64,000 bases of DNA from Zygaena filipendulae (GCA_907165275.2 OU015668.1:8179658-8243657); one strand, 5' to 3'. Positions 43,833 to 55,059 are shown, counted from the first letter of the stretch. Made by a program: numbers and translations. The notes: generated by a model not told the origin, from the sequence alone.

Positions 43833-43990
43833 GCCGGGTGCTTGCGCATCAAAAATCTGTACCATTTGACTCTCTTGTGGTCACAATTTCAACCTAACCA
43901 TAACCCAAAATGCTTCGGGATGCTTGTAAATACAAAACATTATGCAAAATGTCAGCTGTTTGTAAACGGGTGAACAACACAATTTGACCG
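43833..43990 (+). repeat. Dispersed repeat shared with 36690-36874
   Basis: GACTCTCTTGTGGTCACAAT, TTTCAACCTAACCATAAC, GTTTGTAAACGGGTGAACAA in the same order as the 36.7 kb copy. Confidence 0.5.
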
Positions 43991-45416
43991 CGACATATAT
44001 ACGTATATCTGCTAGAAACAAGCGAGGATATCCCTCCTTGATAAATTGCTTGAGGATCCCGTACGTTGATATAGCTCTAATGGATGTGGCAAGTTAATTC
44101 CAATGCACTGTTATTGCAATAGAAAATTGTTAATGTACAAATTTTTTTTTTTTTTTTTTTTTTCAATTTTTTTTTCCCACCACTTACGCTCATGCCTATA
44201 CAATCTAATCTTTTTCGTATAAAACAGTCTCTACCTGTCTGTAAACAAGTATGCTTTGTTTTTCTTAACGCAACGTATTTTGACGTAGTTTTCACTGTCA
44301 TTTACAAACTTCTCTGTATATGGCACACAATTTAATACGAAATTCTTTAAGAAATTCTGAATTTAAAGCTGTAATATGAGTGTAGAGCATGGAAACTACG
44401 TATAATAACAGTAACGAAATTTGACAATTGGACTGACTGAAATGACTTACTTAAAATACATGGTTTCCGCAGAAAGTCATTTTATTTTATGCACGGCACA
44501 AAAAACATTCTCTGTTTTATGCAGTGTTCTGGTTAGCGGATAATATACATATGGTTTATGTTTCTCCACCACTGGCTGACCTATAAATCCTATGATAGTA
44601 AATGATTTATGAAGTTGACAAGCAAGAAGCCCTCAGCGTTTTATCCCCTTGAGCTAAAAAAAAAAAAACTGAGAATAAAACTTAGTTAAAGCCTTAAAAT
44701 AGTGAAACTAGTAGGTACCACTCAAAATAAAAATTATAATAATTATTTAATATCTTCTGATATATTTATTTTATCATATTGATGATCAAAAGATTTTCTA
44801 GCCAATGTGAGTAATAAATCATTTATTTAGTTTTCACAATATTTCAAATAAATTTGAATTTTGTGGGTGAAAGTAAGGTGAAGTGGGGAAGCAATCGATT
44901 TGAGAAGTTTCCGAATAAAATTATGTATTTAATTAGTAAATAGTTAATACTCAAATAACATTAAATTAACATTAAACAGTACAAGAATGTTATATTATTG
45001 TATCAGTAGGTATACAAAATTTTACTAACGTAGGTATTAGATAGGTAAGATAGTTTTATATACTTGCTGCAGTTTCGATTCCTTGATCTCCATTACAAAA
45101 TTGCAATAATCAGACAATGTAACTCACGCATGAATAAAAAAAAATCACAAAAAGTCACATGAACCTATTCCCATTCACACAATATGATGTGAACAAATAT
45201 GGCGCATTACGCTTATTCCAGCCGTGACGATTTCAGCAAATTAACATCTACCGCAAAGCGTGCTAAAGAATAACTAACAGAGTAAAACGTAGATTTTATA
45301 ACCCTTCCCGCAATCATTTTCTGTCAACCCCCAAACGTTTTTGGCGAGTAGGTACCGCTCGCGCGTACGGCCTACCACATGCCAGTTCATTAGAGTTAAA
45401 TCACGCGTAATGACAT
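43991..45416. other. AT-rich stretch with a long poly-T
   Basis: A T tract of over 20 bases at about 44140-44163 is followed by a second at 44167-44175. 45300-45400 is GC-balanced without a frame. No gene. Confidence 0.4.
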
Positions 45417-46127
45417 GTGCAAACCAAGGATGTTACGGAGCTTCGACTCCAACTCCGATAAGTCGGAACTTCCGATTGATATAACAAAACCGGTTCCGAC
45501 GTCGGTTCTGACACTTTTAAATCGAAGTTTCTATTCGGAGGTTTATACCTATCGTGTTTTATATGTACCTACATATTTTTTATTTTACTGTACCTATCGT
45601 CTATTTTGGTTATTATTCATTTATTTATTAAAAGCCAATAAGTACAAAATACAAAATTAACATATTTCCAGTGCAACAAAAACCAAATTTGGTTTGTCTG
45701 TGCACTGCGACGGTTTGAGGCTACATTTACATTATTCTCTGTGCGTTATCTTTAAATGTTTAAGTAGATATTATTTTGATTATATATAATGAAAAAATAA
45801 TAATATAATACCTACCACATACGATTGGAAATTTGCACGCCAACACGGCGAATATGCGGCTTATTTGTAATAATTATAACATCTTAATGTACCATAATAT
45901 ATTCAGTGAATAAACAAATAAATCGCGCAGGGAACCACTCCTCCACGTGCTCTCAGTCGTCGGTGACTCTTTCATTGTACGAAATACTCATGACGACTAA
46001 CGCATCTCTCTCTTGTCACCACCGTCTAACTCCGATTCCGACTCCAACAATCTAACTTCTAAGTTTAAAAACTCCGACTCCGACTTGAGTTCCGATAAAC
46101 TACCTCCGTCACATCACTAGTTCAAAC
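45417..46127. mobile_element. hAT-like element, 695 bp
   Basis: The ends CAAGGATGTTACGGAG (45425) and, reversed, TAGTGATGTGACGGAG (46119) are inverted. The flanks GTGCAAAC / GTTCAAAC match at 7 of 8, consistent with an 8-bp hAT duplication. Both ends are rich in TCCGACTCCGACTT-type words. No transposase. Confidence 0.6.
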
Positions 46128-46265
46128 CTACCTCTATGGTTCAAATCAAACACGAGCGGGGCGCGGAATCTGATTACATTTCTGCAGTGGTAAGTTGGCA
46201 ACAGCTACTCTTTTGGTTGAGGTACACTCTAACAATTTAGCAATGTAGAAGATACATGCAATGAC

Positions 46266-46350
46266 AACACCGTTGGTGTAGTGGTTAGTGAACTAGACTG
46301 CTACACAAGGTATCGTCAGTTCAATCTCTACATCAGAGTAAACTGATAAT
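46266..46350 (+). mobile_element. tRNA-derived SINE head
   Basis: TGGTGTAGTGGTTAGTG (46274) fits a pol III A box and GTCAGTTCAATCTC (46315) a B box. It is related to the reversed SINE at 2985-3120. The body after 46350 is replaced by LINE sequence. Confidence 0.65.
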
Positions 46351-46410
46351 AACCGAAGATCCATGAATCAAGTCAATTTTACTAAAGTACATACATATAA
46401 GGTAACAAAA

Positions 46411-46673
46411 TATGAACGATTTACTATAAAAAATACTCAAAACGCTATAGGTGTGCCTATAATTTTTGAAGAGTTCCCTCGATTTCTCCAAGATCCCATC
46501 ATCAGATCCCGACTTGGTGGCAATGGGACCTAATTGGTAGTATACCCTTTCAAACAAAAAAAGAATTTTTCAAATCGGTCCAACCATCTTCGAGTAATCG
46601 GTGAACATACATAAAAAAAGAGATACATACAATCGAACACAGAACCTCCTCCTTTTTGGAAGTCGGTTAATAA
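46411..46673 (-). mobile_element. LINE 3' end, single long copy
   Basis: On the reverse strand it starts AACCGACTTCCAAAAAGGAG at about 46670 and runs through a 260-bp body (GGGATCTTGGAGAAATCGAG; CGCTATAGGTGTGCC reversed). The same body forms the tandem units at 7290-8060. The overlapping 74-codon frame is not a gene. Confidence 0.6.
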
Positions 46674-47137
46674 AAAAAGTAGCTAAATTGGGAAAAAAAA
46701 TTATTTTATCAAATTCAATCTTCTAATATAGGTATCTATTTATTTACATACCTTAAACTTTATATCTCGAACGATCTATATGGAGTAAATAAATAACAGA
46801 ACTGTTAAATGTATTTATCTATTCGTCTTCTTCAAGTAGGTACGAACTCGAAGCTTTTTTTTGATAAATGTCCCGATTATTCAAATATCGTCGACCCGGC
46901 GATCCCGGTATAGCTCACTAAGAACTTTGCTTAAGATTCTAGAGCGCAATTGATGTATCTTTTGAAAATACTATATATACCTACACCAATATAGTACCGA
47001 CACATACAAACAGATTTATCTCCAAACAATAGAACAAATGTGACAATGCACTACTGGAAACTGCAAACTACGAGCAGTTTACAAATAAAAATATCGTAAA
47101 CAGAATGTATAAAGCTGCAATTAAAATAAGTTTATAC
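46674..47137. other. AT-rich stretch, nothing recognised
   Basis: No supported feature. Confidence 0.35.
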
Positions 47138-47274
47138 CTTTTCCCGAATTCCCGCGGGAACTCCGGAATTAATGCGGGGAACAGCTAATCACCGTAAACT
47201 ATTGTCAGGGCCATCAGGGGTACAAAGAAGGTCATAGAGTACTTACCGCGGATCAACTCGCGGGGGACAGCTAG
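47138..47274 (+). mobile_element. Helitron double-3'-end composite, second copy
   Basis: GGAATTAATGCGGGGAACAG, CTAATCACCGTAAACTATTG and GCGGGGGACAGCTAG|T: the same joined pair of 3' ends as 39420-39586, truncated at the left. A 10-bp change (GGGCCATCAG) and a deletion separate the copies. Confidence 0.7.
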
Positions 47275-47572
47275 TATTATATATATTATAATTTTAAACT
47301 GACAGCGTGCTGCTGTAGAGTTTGTTGCGCAGCTTGTTCTCTTCAGCCATAGCACTAGGAAGCTGTGAAGGGTGGATATTATATGGGTATTGTCTACTGT
47401 AAACTGTAATTTTATTGACGTCACAAAGAGCCACATATGGGCCTAATTTGAATAAATGATTTGACTATTGACTACTATTTTGTATTTTGTGAAACACATA
47501 ACATGAAGAAAGAGACCAAATAAATCAGCAAAAGACAGAAACAAATCCCATCAAACAGTAATTAATGATGAG
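47275..47572. other. Unique stretch, nothing recognised
   Basis: No supported feature. Confidence 0.35.
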
Positions 47573-47670
47573 CACTAGAGATGGGCGATCAGCCCGATGC
47601 TTGGGTCCAAACCCGATTTTAATCGGGTTTTAGCCCAAGCACCGGGTTTAAACCGGGTTAATTGGCCATT
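47573..47670. repeat. Palindromic ACCCGAT/ATCGGGT patch, perhaps a hAT end
   Basis: GCTTGGG (47599) pairs with CCCAAGC (47634), and inside AACCCGATTTTAATCGGGTT pairs with itself. Starts AGAGATGGGCGAT, a hAT-like word, but no second terminus was found. Confidence 0.4.
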
Positions 47671-47862
47671 ATAATGATCAGAGACAGAAAATGTGCAATA
47701 AAGCTTTTTTGAAACTTAACACTTGATTTGAAACCAAGTTGACGCCCCCTCAAATATTGAACCCTCAAGCATTAATATTTCATGAACATTGTTACGAAAC
47801 CTCGAATCACTATATCTTACCTATAAATTATAATATATAATACCTATATTATTATTATAATA

Positions 47863-48173
47863 TTAGCTGTGCCCCACGGTTTCACCCGCGTGAGTTTCGG
47901 GATTCCCGCAGGAACTCCAACTCAGTCTAATTTACTCCTTACAACAAAAGCTAATTAGCAGTGCAAGTCCCGTCAATATCGGTCCAACGTGTTTCGGAGA
48001 TTCACCCGCGTGAGTTTCGGAATTCCCGCAGGAACTCCAAACTTCTTTTATATAAACTTTGTCCTGATAATAACGAACACAAAAAAAATCACAATTATCC
48101 ATTTTGGTGCAGTCGTTTGGAAGTTATGCGCTTAGCAACACATTTGGCGACTCATTTTTATTATATGTATAGA
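47863..48173 (-). mobile_element. Helitron, 311 bp, with internal duplication
   Basis: On the reverse strand A|TCTATACATATAATAAAAAT ... CTAA|T. The block TTCACCCGCGTGAGTTTCGG plus the next 20 bases appears at 47879-47921 and again at 47999-48041, so the 3' hairpin arm is present twice. Confidence 0.75.
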
Positions 48174-48545
48174 TTATTGATTTAAGGTACCTCTGCCCTG
48201 TGACAAGCTGTCAAAAGACGTGTGGAACATTCACCTTTTCCTTATGACAAGTTGTTATTATATATATACAAACGTACGTCTGGTACGTTTAGGCACGGGG
48301 GAATATTCGCATAATTTTTTTTTTATTATGAAAAAGCAGAAAAGGGACTGTTCTTCGCTTGGATGTCGGTTCAAACCTCAGTTTCCCTAAGAACAGTTTT
48401 TCACTTTTGATACATATAGTACAACATTGTATGGTCAACGCGATAAATAAATAATTGGAAAATTAATATCGAATTCTCGAGAATGATCAAAAATTACTTC
48501 CCAAAAAAAAACGGTAAAAGTTTTTCACAATGACTCTCTTATGGT
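48174..48545. other. AT-rich stretch, nothing recognised
   Basis: No supported feature. Confidence 0.35.
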
Positions 48546-48690
48546 CGCGTTTTAACAACTTCCAACTTAAATGAAACAATATTTTTCTCCAAGTTAAGCT
48601 TAATCTGCCTGTGAAAAACGTCTGATAATCCTTTCAGTAGTTTCGGAGATTACCGTGAACAAACACGCGGATTTTATACTCTTTTATTAT
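48546..48690 (-). mobile_element. Helitron fragment related to 14190-14397
   Basis: CAAGTTAAGCTTAATCTGCC and GATAATCCTTTCAGTAGTTT are the reversed middle of that element. The 3' end is missing. Confidence 0.5.
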
Positions 48691-48698
48691 AGTAAATA

Positions 48699-48860
48699 CG
48701 AGCTGTGCCCCGCGGTTTCACCCGCGGTAATTTCGGAGTTCCCGCGGGTATTCCAGGATAAAAAGTACCCTATGTCCTTCTCTTTACCCCTGACAACGTG
48801 CATGCCAAATTTCATCCAAATCCGTTCAGTCGTTTTTGCGTGATTAAGTAAACGAATGCG
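48699..48860 (-). mobile_element. Helitron, head truncated
   Basis: GAGCTGTGCCCCGCGGTTTC, CACCCGCGGTAATTTCGGAG, through CCAAATCCGTTCAGTCGTTT. The CTAG has become CGAG. The head is replaced by the next segment. Confidence 0.65.
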
Positions 48861-49118
48861 AGGATAAGAGCTCGAAAGCGCATTTTCATCCGACTTGCTT
48901 CAAATTTATCGTCACTGCTCAGCTCCTATGTGTCTTAGCGTTATGTTATAGCCTATAACCTGCCCAGGAGTATGGACTACAAACGTACCAAGTTTGGTTA
49001 AAATCCCGTCAGTAGTTTTTGACCCATGCGTGCAGATACAGACAGACAGACAATTATTAATTTGGAATATATATTCACTGTACAGAATTGACCTCTCTAC
49101 ATTTTTATTATAAGGATA
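48861..49118 (-). mobile_element. Helitron-like head, TCTATCCTTATAATAAAAA
   Basis: On the reverse strand it begins at about 49118 and includes GTAGAGAGGTCAATTCTGTA, shared with 8797-9195, then a GACAGACAGACA run and AACTACTGACGGGATTTTAA. It leads directly into the truncated 3' region of the preceding Helitron, so the two may be one element. Confidence 0.5.
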
Positions 49119-50057
49119 GATATAGATAGATATAAGTAGGTAGGTACTATAAATTCTTTTTTCGTCATATAACATTACACACATGGCAGCGTATTGACAT
49201 TATAGCCGTATAAATAATTTAAAGACTCCATACCCTTTTATTAAAAATACTGAACGAATGAGCCCAATCCGGCGCACAGATTCTCTGAACTCAATTTAAA
49301 ATACTAGTATTTTTCCCTTCAGAGTAAATAATTTTATTATGCAAGGGGCACAATAAACTAAGAGTACCTACATACCTATTCCTTTTTTTTACATCAGCAT
49401 AATATAATACTAACTTTTGTGTAGATCAAACCACAGTTCAGATACTCGCGATCATAATATCCTGGGGCCTTATGAATAAAATATGACGAAAGGATAGAGA
49501 AATAACGACTCCTGATGACCCAAACATGTTTAGGTTTGGGCATATTAAAGCTCACGCGTAGCCCAGCAGCCATCTTGAAGGTCGCACACTTGGTATGCGG
49601 ATTTATGTAAATAAACAGAAATAAGCCGTTATAATACTTTGATGCAAGCCTCAGTTTATTCTTTGCATCTCTTTTTGCCTAGCGTTATCTCATTTGTTAT
49701 GCAAAGGAATGCCGCTAGCACCGGAGACAGAGTTTCAACTCCAAATTTAAGTAGCGACTATTGTGTAAGATAGCCTTGGATGGATCAGTAAACTAGGGAA
49801 ATATACCAAAGAATTCGTAACTTACAACCGCTGGTAACCAAATAATATTGACAACTTTAATGGACTTCTTCTGATTTTAATCTCAATGAGTTTGTTACAT
49901 ATAGGTATCTGTAGTATAATATATATGTAATAATATGTGTATTATATACCACGTTTGCTTGGTTTCCACGACACAAGCTTATAGCTTAGTGTGGGATCAA
50001 GTAGATCTGTGTGTTTTGAAGTGGATTATTATTATTTATTTTGGTATTTTCGATTTT
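49119..50057. other. Mostly unique stretch
   Basis: GATA repeats at 49115-49135. No transposon ends or genes recognised. Confidence 0.35.
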
Positions 50058-50115
50058 CAGGGGTCACTAGCGACCCACCCACCAGTGGCCGCGACCCATA
50101 CTTTGGGAACCTCTG
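50058..50115 (-). mobile_element. hAT terminal fragment
   Basis: On the reverse strand it reads CAGAGGTTCCCAAAGTATGG then GTCGCGGCC, a typical hAT terminus. The other side starts CAGGGGTCACTAGCGACCC. Flanking octamers do not match, so only end pieces remain. Confidence 0.5.
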
Positions 50116-50513
50116 TTCTACACTATTGACTTTTTCAGATAATTAGGAGAATGACTTAAGAGCTATTAGCTACAATTGCAATAGTAAACATTTTTGTTAT
50201 TCAACAAGGTAAACATGCTAATGACTTCAAAATTAACTAAATACTCTTGAACGGCTTCATTTGTGTGATTTCAAGAGCTTTCAATTTAATTAGTAAGAGG
50301 CCTTGATTCTATGCCAAGGGAATATAGTAAAGATAGGTAATAAAAAGCGACTCGACATAAAAGATTTAACGTTTTTTCGCACACAAATCAAGGCTTGAAC
50401 AGTGTTGATTTTTAATATTTAAAAATTCCCAAAAACTTACAAACTATAACTTTAAATACCATTACTTTGTAAACACAGAATATACAGATTTCTTAAAATT
50501 AATTATAATACAC
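50116..50513. other. AT-rich stretch, nothing recognised
   Basis: No supported feature. Confidence 0.35.
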
Positions 50514-50735
50514 ACTGCGCCCGCCCGCGTTTCACCCTTGGTGATTTCGGAGTTACCGCGGGAATTCCGGTATTAAAAGTACCCTATAACACTTAGGAAC
50601 ACTGTAGGAATCTATTGGTGAAAGAATTTTCAAAATCGGTAGGTTCAAAATCGGAAAATTGTAGGGGGTAATCCAAAGATTACCCCTACAACCTCACAAA
50701 CACATAAATACCTCTTTAAAATTGTAATTGTAAAA
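50514..50735 (-). mobile_element. Degraded Helitron
   Basis: CGCCCGCGTTTCACCCTTGG, GGAGTTACCGCGGGAATTCC, and a head with ACCTCACAAACACATAAATA. TAATC(C/)AAAGATTACCCC is a small palindrome inside. Confidence 0.6.
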
Positions 50736-51080
50736 AAGAGTTTGTTTGTTTGTTATTCTTTCAATGGCTAAACGGCTCAACCGATCACCACGATTCAGCG
50801 CTTCATTATGTTCTGCCCCACAGAAGTATTTATGCTGACACAGTGACGGATTGGCCCCCACACAGCACACCCTTCTATTTCCCTCACAATACTTTTTTAA
50901 AGTATCTATTTTTACTGTTTCTTATTTTGTACCTTTTATGTGGGGACCAATAAACTCATTTCTTCTTCTTCTTCACGAAATTTTGCATACACGTTGTCCG
51001 TGGTCAAGATCATAGGCTACTTTTTATCCCGAAATTCCCACGGGAACTCCGAAATTAACGCGGAAGAAACTACGTTAATT
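50736..51080 (+). mobile_element. Helitron interrupted by a retro-insert
   Basis: GTTTGTTTGTTATTC... CGGCTCAACCGATCACCACGA is continued after the insert by AATTTTGCATACACGTTGTC and CCCACGGGAACTCCGAAATT, as in other + copies. The CTAG end has decayed. Confidence 0.65.
50789..50978 (+). mobile_element. 5'-truncated LINE-like insert with TTC tail
   Basis: CACGA at 50789-50793 and 50974-50978 flanks 180 bp that contain AATAAA at 50949 and end in TTCTTCTTCTTC. Removing it restores a normal Helitron sequence, which proves the insertion order. No family is assigned. Confidence 0.75.
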
Positions 51081-51084
51081 ACAA

Positions 51085-51196
51085 GTTGTGAAGGGTAGGT
51101 ACAGAAAAAAATTTAGGGTAGTAAGTAGGTACTTTTATATCGGAATATCAAGGGATCTCCGAAACTAACGCGATTAAAACCGCGGGGAACCGCTAG
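51085..51196 (+). mobile_element. Helitron 3' piece
   Basis: CTTTTATATCGGAATATCAA then AAAACCGCGGGGAACCGCTAG|T. The head is lost. Confidence 0.55.
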
Positions 51197-51665
51197 TATT
51201 ATTATATATGTATAGATAGTATAGATGACGCCCTGAATATAAAATAAATAAATACTGAAAATAATAACTAATCAAAAGCAAAAGTCATTTTCTTTGACAG
51301 TGTTTTGTTTTTTATAAATTTTAATTTATTAATCATTATCGAGAGCTTGAAAACTACAGCCTGTATATATATTATATTCTCATAACAACCATATTTCATT
51401 TGAATATAACGTTAAGTCCTTCATTTAGTTCAAGGGATAATAATAAATATATGTATTATTATGCCGGTGATATCATAATGAACTCGGCCGGGTCTGTTCG
51501 AAGCACTAGCGAAGACAAATGAGTCTTTCTCAAGAGATAAACCTCTGTGTGAGGGACACGCTGCCAACATTGTTTTATGTAACCCTGTGAATACAACGTC
51601 TCTATTGTCTTACTCGTTTTCAACATTTGTGTTGTTTGCGTGTTTGTTTGTTTGTAATGTAGGAG
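51197..51665. other. Unique AT-rich stretch
   Basis: Nothing recognised. Confidence 0.35.
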
Positions 51666-51966
51666 AAAAATCGTGCCTAAAATATATAGTTAGGTAAGAT
51701 CGAATTTGAAAGTTGTTGTTTATTCTGAAACCCGTGTTTTAAAAATTATAATTAGGTGTAATTAATTGTTTGTGTTTTTGGAACAAAGTTAGCTGCTCAA
51801 GGTGATGCAAAAAATCGTCTCTAAAATAGTTACGTAAGATCGGAGGATAGAGAGAAAGGAATCTGAAAGTTGTTGATTATTCTGAAGCTAAAGTTTTGAA
51901 AAGAACAGTTACGTAAGTATTATTAATTTTATTGTTCGTGTTTTGGATAAAAGTTACTCAAGGTAA
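51666..51966 (+). repeat. Diverged tandem duplication, unit about 144 bp
   Basis: AAAAATCGT(G/C), GTTA(G/C)GTAAGATCG, TGAAAGTTGTTG(T/A)TTATTCTGAA, and CTCAAGGT recur in the same order at 51666-51803 and 51810-51966. No transposon ends. Function unknown. Confidence 0.65.
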
Positions 51967-52020
51967 CCAACCAAACTCATTCTAAACTAAGTTATCATCG
52001 TTGATCCAAAATATCTAACA

Positions 52021-52236
52021 GTAGCTGATCCCCGCGCTTTCACCCGCGGTAATTTCGGAGTTCTCGCGGGAATTCCGGGATAAAAAGTACCCTATGATAC
52101 TCAGGATCACTGTAGCTTCTTGTAAGTGAAAGAATTTTCAAAATCGGTTCAGTAGATCCAGAGATTACCCCCACAACGTCACAAACTCACAAACCCACAA
52201 ACTCACAACTTTTGCTCTTTGTAATATTAGTATAGA
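52021..52236 (-). mobile_element. Helitron, TCTATACTAATATTAC head
   Basis: Reverse strand from TCTATACTAATATTACAAAG (52236) to the CCGCGGGTGAAAGCGCGGGG hairpin near 52022, CTAG decayed. The head carries ACTCACAAACCCACAA units. Confidence 0.7.
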
Positions 52237-52333
52237 CTTTATTTATTTATCTATTTATTTTCCAGTTTAAGAACATTAAATGAAACACAAACCTTTTTAC
52301 CAAAGTTTCGTACCTACTTCTTATGCAACTTAT

Positions 52334-52576
52334 AGTTGGACGCAGATAAACAATAACATGTTAACCCACAAAACGAAGTAGTGGATTCAGAACGATTTAT
52401 TGAGAGTTATAGAACGTTTTTTAATTATATGTTTACCTTATTATATTGTTTAAATATGTAACTAAATATTGAACATAAAAAATTTGACACAAAATGGCGC
52501 TATAATTTTAAAACTTTAATTTAATCAAAATTTCTCCAGTGTGGGTTAACACACTATTGCTTATCTACGTCCAGTT
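52334..52576. mobile_element. MITE with GGAC/GTCC ends, duplication AGTT
   Basis: 52338-52572 (235 bp), GGACGCAGATAAACAATAAC ... TTGCTTATCTACGTCC, AGTT on both sides. It is inverted relative to 31032 and 35802 by its interior (AAATGGCGCTATAATTTTAA). Confidence 0.8.
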
Positions 52577-52976
52577 TATACTTACACTCTATATTTTTGG
52601 TTTATTTGCAAGATACAGTAAGATACCTAAAATCTACATGACTCAACGCACATGGCAGAGGCAGTTACATATATCTAACGTCCGCAAATAAGATAAATAC
52701 GTAGAGGAATTTCGTAACAATGAGATCGAGAGGGCAAATACAAATATCGCGAATACAAGTCATGCCAAGAAACTGTCACAACTCACAGGGGAGTAGTACC
52801 TATACCATAATATTGTTTTACCTTTGTACCCTACCTTTGTATTAAAACAAAGGTGCACTATAAGTAAATAAGATAATTTTCACTATCCTTCACAGAATTA
52901 TTTCTTACGGAATGTTTATAAACGGCTTAAACAAATAAATTTTAACTTATTTTTTTTCTTCTGTAATCCTTAAAAT
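52577..52976. other. AT-rich stretch, nothing recognised
   Basis: No supported feature. Confidence 0.35.
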
Positions 52977-53260
52977 GCCAAAGTGAGTTTATTTGTTTGT
53001 TATGTTTTCACATCCTAACGACTCAACCGATCATCACGAAATTTTGCGTACACGTTGTCGGGGGTACAGAAAAGGACATGGGGTAAGTACTTTGATCCCG
53101 GAACTCCCGCGGGAACTTCGAAATTAAGCGCATTAAACTGCATTCAATTTTGCATGCTACAACGTTGTCACTTTTTCAGTGGTATACAGAAAAGGATATA
53201 GGGTACCTACGTTCATTCCGGAATTCCCATGGGACCTCTAAAACCGCGGGGAACAGTTGG
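52977..53260 (+). mobile_element. Helitron with partially duplicated 3' half
   Basis: The head GCCAAAGTGAGTTTATTTG leads to one GTACAGAAAAGGACATGGGG block and CTCCCGCGGGAACTTCG. A second ACGTTGTCAC...ACAGAAAAGGATATAGGG block follows, ending AAACCGCGGGGAACAG at about 53256. CTAG has become TTGG. Confidence 0.55.
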
Positions 53261-53339
53261 TACCTACATATCTACTAATATATGGGGATCCCAGAATTCG
53301 TGCGCAAAAACCATCGGGATGGGCACTAACAACTAAATA

Positions 53340-53849
53340 TACACACCGGCAGAATTAGCGGAACATAAAAAGGCAGAGTATAGAAATAATTACGTATATA
53401 CTATATTAAAACAAATAATAATTAGACGTGAAGTAATAAACTAATATACATCTTTTAACATCGACTTTAATAAGTTTTTAGTTAAATTTTATTAAAAGTA
53501 ATCAAAATAAAAAAAAAATATCTCTAGTTTGTGAGAACACAGACAATGTTGCAAATAAAAGTTGAATCACGAAGGGGAAACACACGTTATTAATCGTTCA
53601 TTTATTTAGTGTTAAAATCACAGTAATCTGTAATTTGCATCATTATTTGTGTGCCCACAAATTAGAGAAAAAGTGTTTTTTTTAATTGTTATTTTAATAA
53701 AATTTAATAATTTAATTACAAGCTTTTAAAGTGTTAAAAGATGTATATTAATTTATTACTTCACGTCTAATTATTATTTGTTTTAATATATATACGTAAT
53801 TATTTCTATACTCTGCCTTTTTATGTTCCGCTAATTCTGCCGGTGTGTA
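53340..53849. mobile_element. Tc1/mariner-type MITE with 119-bp inverted arms
   Basis: 53342-53847 (506 bp) with TA on both sides and ends CACACCGGCAGAATTAGCGG. Left arm 53342-53460 and right arm 53731-53847 match with a 3-nt indel and very few substitutions. The 270-bp centre is AT-rich and non-coding. Confidence 0.8.
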
Positions 53850-53876
53850 CATAAATATAAGCATAATACCCATACT

Positions 53877-54061
53877 GGGCCCGTATTCACTATGGCCCTA
53901 CGCGTCGCGTCCAAATAAGTTTCACTTAAAAAAAATACATTTACAACTTTCCTTTTGTCATAAAGAATATAAATTTCTAATATTTTTGCAACTGGAGCGT
54001 TTGGGATTGTGTTTTTGGGACGCGCGCTATAGGCAAGGAATGTCATACTGAACAAGGGCTC
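53877..54061. mobile_element. GGGCCC-TATTCACTATG MITE
   Basis: GGGCCCGTATTCACTATG ... ACTGAACAAGGGCTC with interior GGAGCGTTTGGGATTG and GACGCGCGCTATAGGCAAGG. It lies 28 bp from the mariner-type MITE. The forward and reverse frames across it are not genes. Confidence 0.7.
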
Positions 54062-54723
54062 TAGTGACAAATATGTACTTATAGCTTGTCTTTAAATTGT
54101 CAAAGTTCGTGTTAGATTAAGTACCTACAGAATTTTTAAAAAACCATTCAGATACACTACGTTACGTGCGTTGACTGGAACATAAGAGGTATGTAGCACC
54201 TATAACAATACTGAGCCAATAATGCCACCGCCGTCTACTATCCATTTTTGTCAGCAAAGGTTAAACTCTCGAAATAATTCGCCCAGCACCAAGCTAAAAG
54301 GCGAGCTTCAATTGGAGTGAAAGAAAAAATATACGCTCGACGCGACGCCGGGGTAACCTTATTAAACTTTCATAAAACTGTAAAAGGTTAGCGAACTTGT
54401 GTTAAGGTAAACTGTTGCCATAATAAAAGTGGGAAATTTTTTTTGATAGAAATTCAAATTGAAAAATAAAAATAAGAACTGCAATATACTATTTATAATT
54501 CAGTATGTAGTGATTTCGACTCGCTCTTTATGGTTAAATCGCCCTTTACAATATAAAATTAGGATTATGTTCCTTCAGAACATAATATTCTATCTGTTTT
54601 CCAAAGTCTATACTTACCTACGTTCCAACGTTTAATAATGCGTTACTGAGTTACAAACCAGTGTATATTTCAATTGGATAGAAATTATAGGTATATTTTT
54701 ATGTTACCTTTTTTTATGTTTTA
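54062..54723. other. Unique stretch, nothing recognised
   Basis: Some GC-balanced parts (54280-54360) without an open frame. Confidence 0.35.
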
Positions 54724-54922
54724 TCCTACTAATATTATAAACGTGAAAGTATGGATGTTTGGATGTTTGTTACTCAATCACGCAAAAACGGCTGAACGGA
54801 TTTGGATGACATTTGGCATGCACGTTGTCCGGGATACAGAGAAGGGCATAGGGTACTTTTTATCCTGGAATTCCCGCGGAAACTCCGAAATTACCGGGGC
54901 TGAAACCGCGGGGCACAGCTAG
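54724..54922 (+). mobile_element. Helitron, best-preserved copy, 199 bp
   Basis: A|TCCTACTAATATTATAAACG ... GCTGAAACCGCGGGGCACAG CTAG|T. Body order: GGATGTTTGGATGTTTGTTA, CAATCACGCAAAAACGGCTG, GCATGCACGTTGTC, GTACTTTTTATCC, CCCGCGGAAACTCCG, hairpin. This is a good reference for all TCCTACTAAT-type copies. The 82-codon frame over it is non-functional. Confidence 0.9.
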
Positions 54923-55059
54923 TAATATGATGAATTTCCAATTGATATTTTCTATGCGAATAGAATTAATCCGAATAAGGCAAAGAGGTCTAAAGAAAAT
55001 GTTATCTTTTACAACATCTTGCCATTTCTCACAGCTGCATATCCTTACCTATTTAAAAT

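Noticed and set aside
46266..46350. tRNA gene
   Set aside because: A and B boxes are present but the stems do not pair into a cloverleaf and the sequence matches a SINE head at 3 kb.
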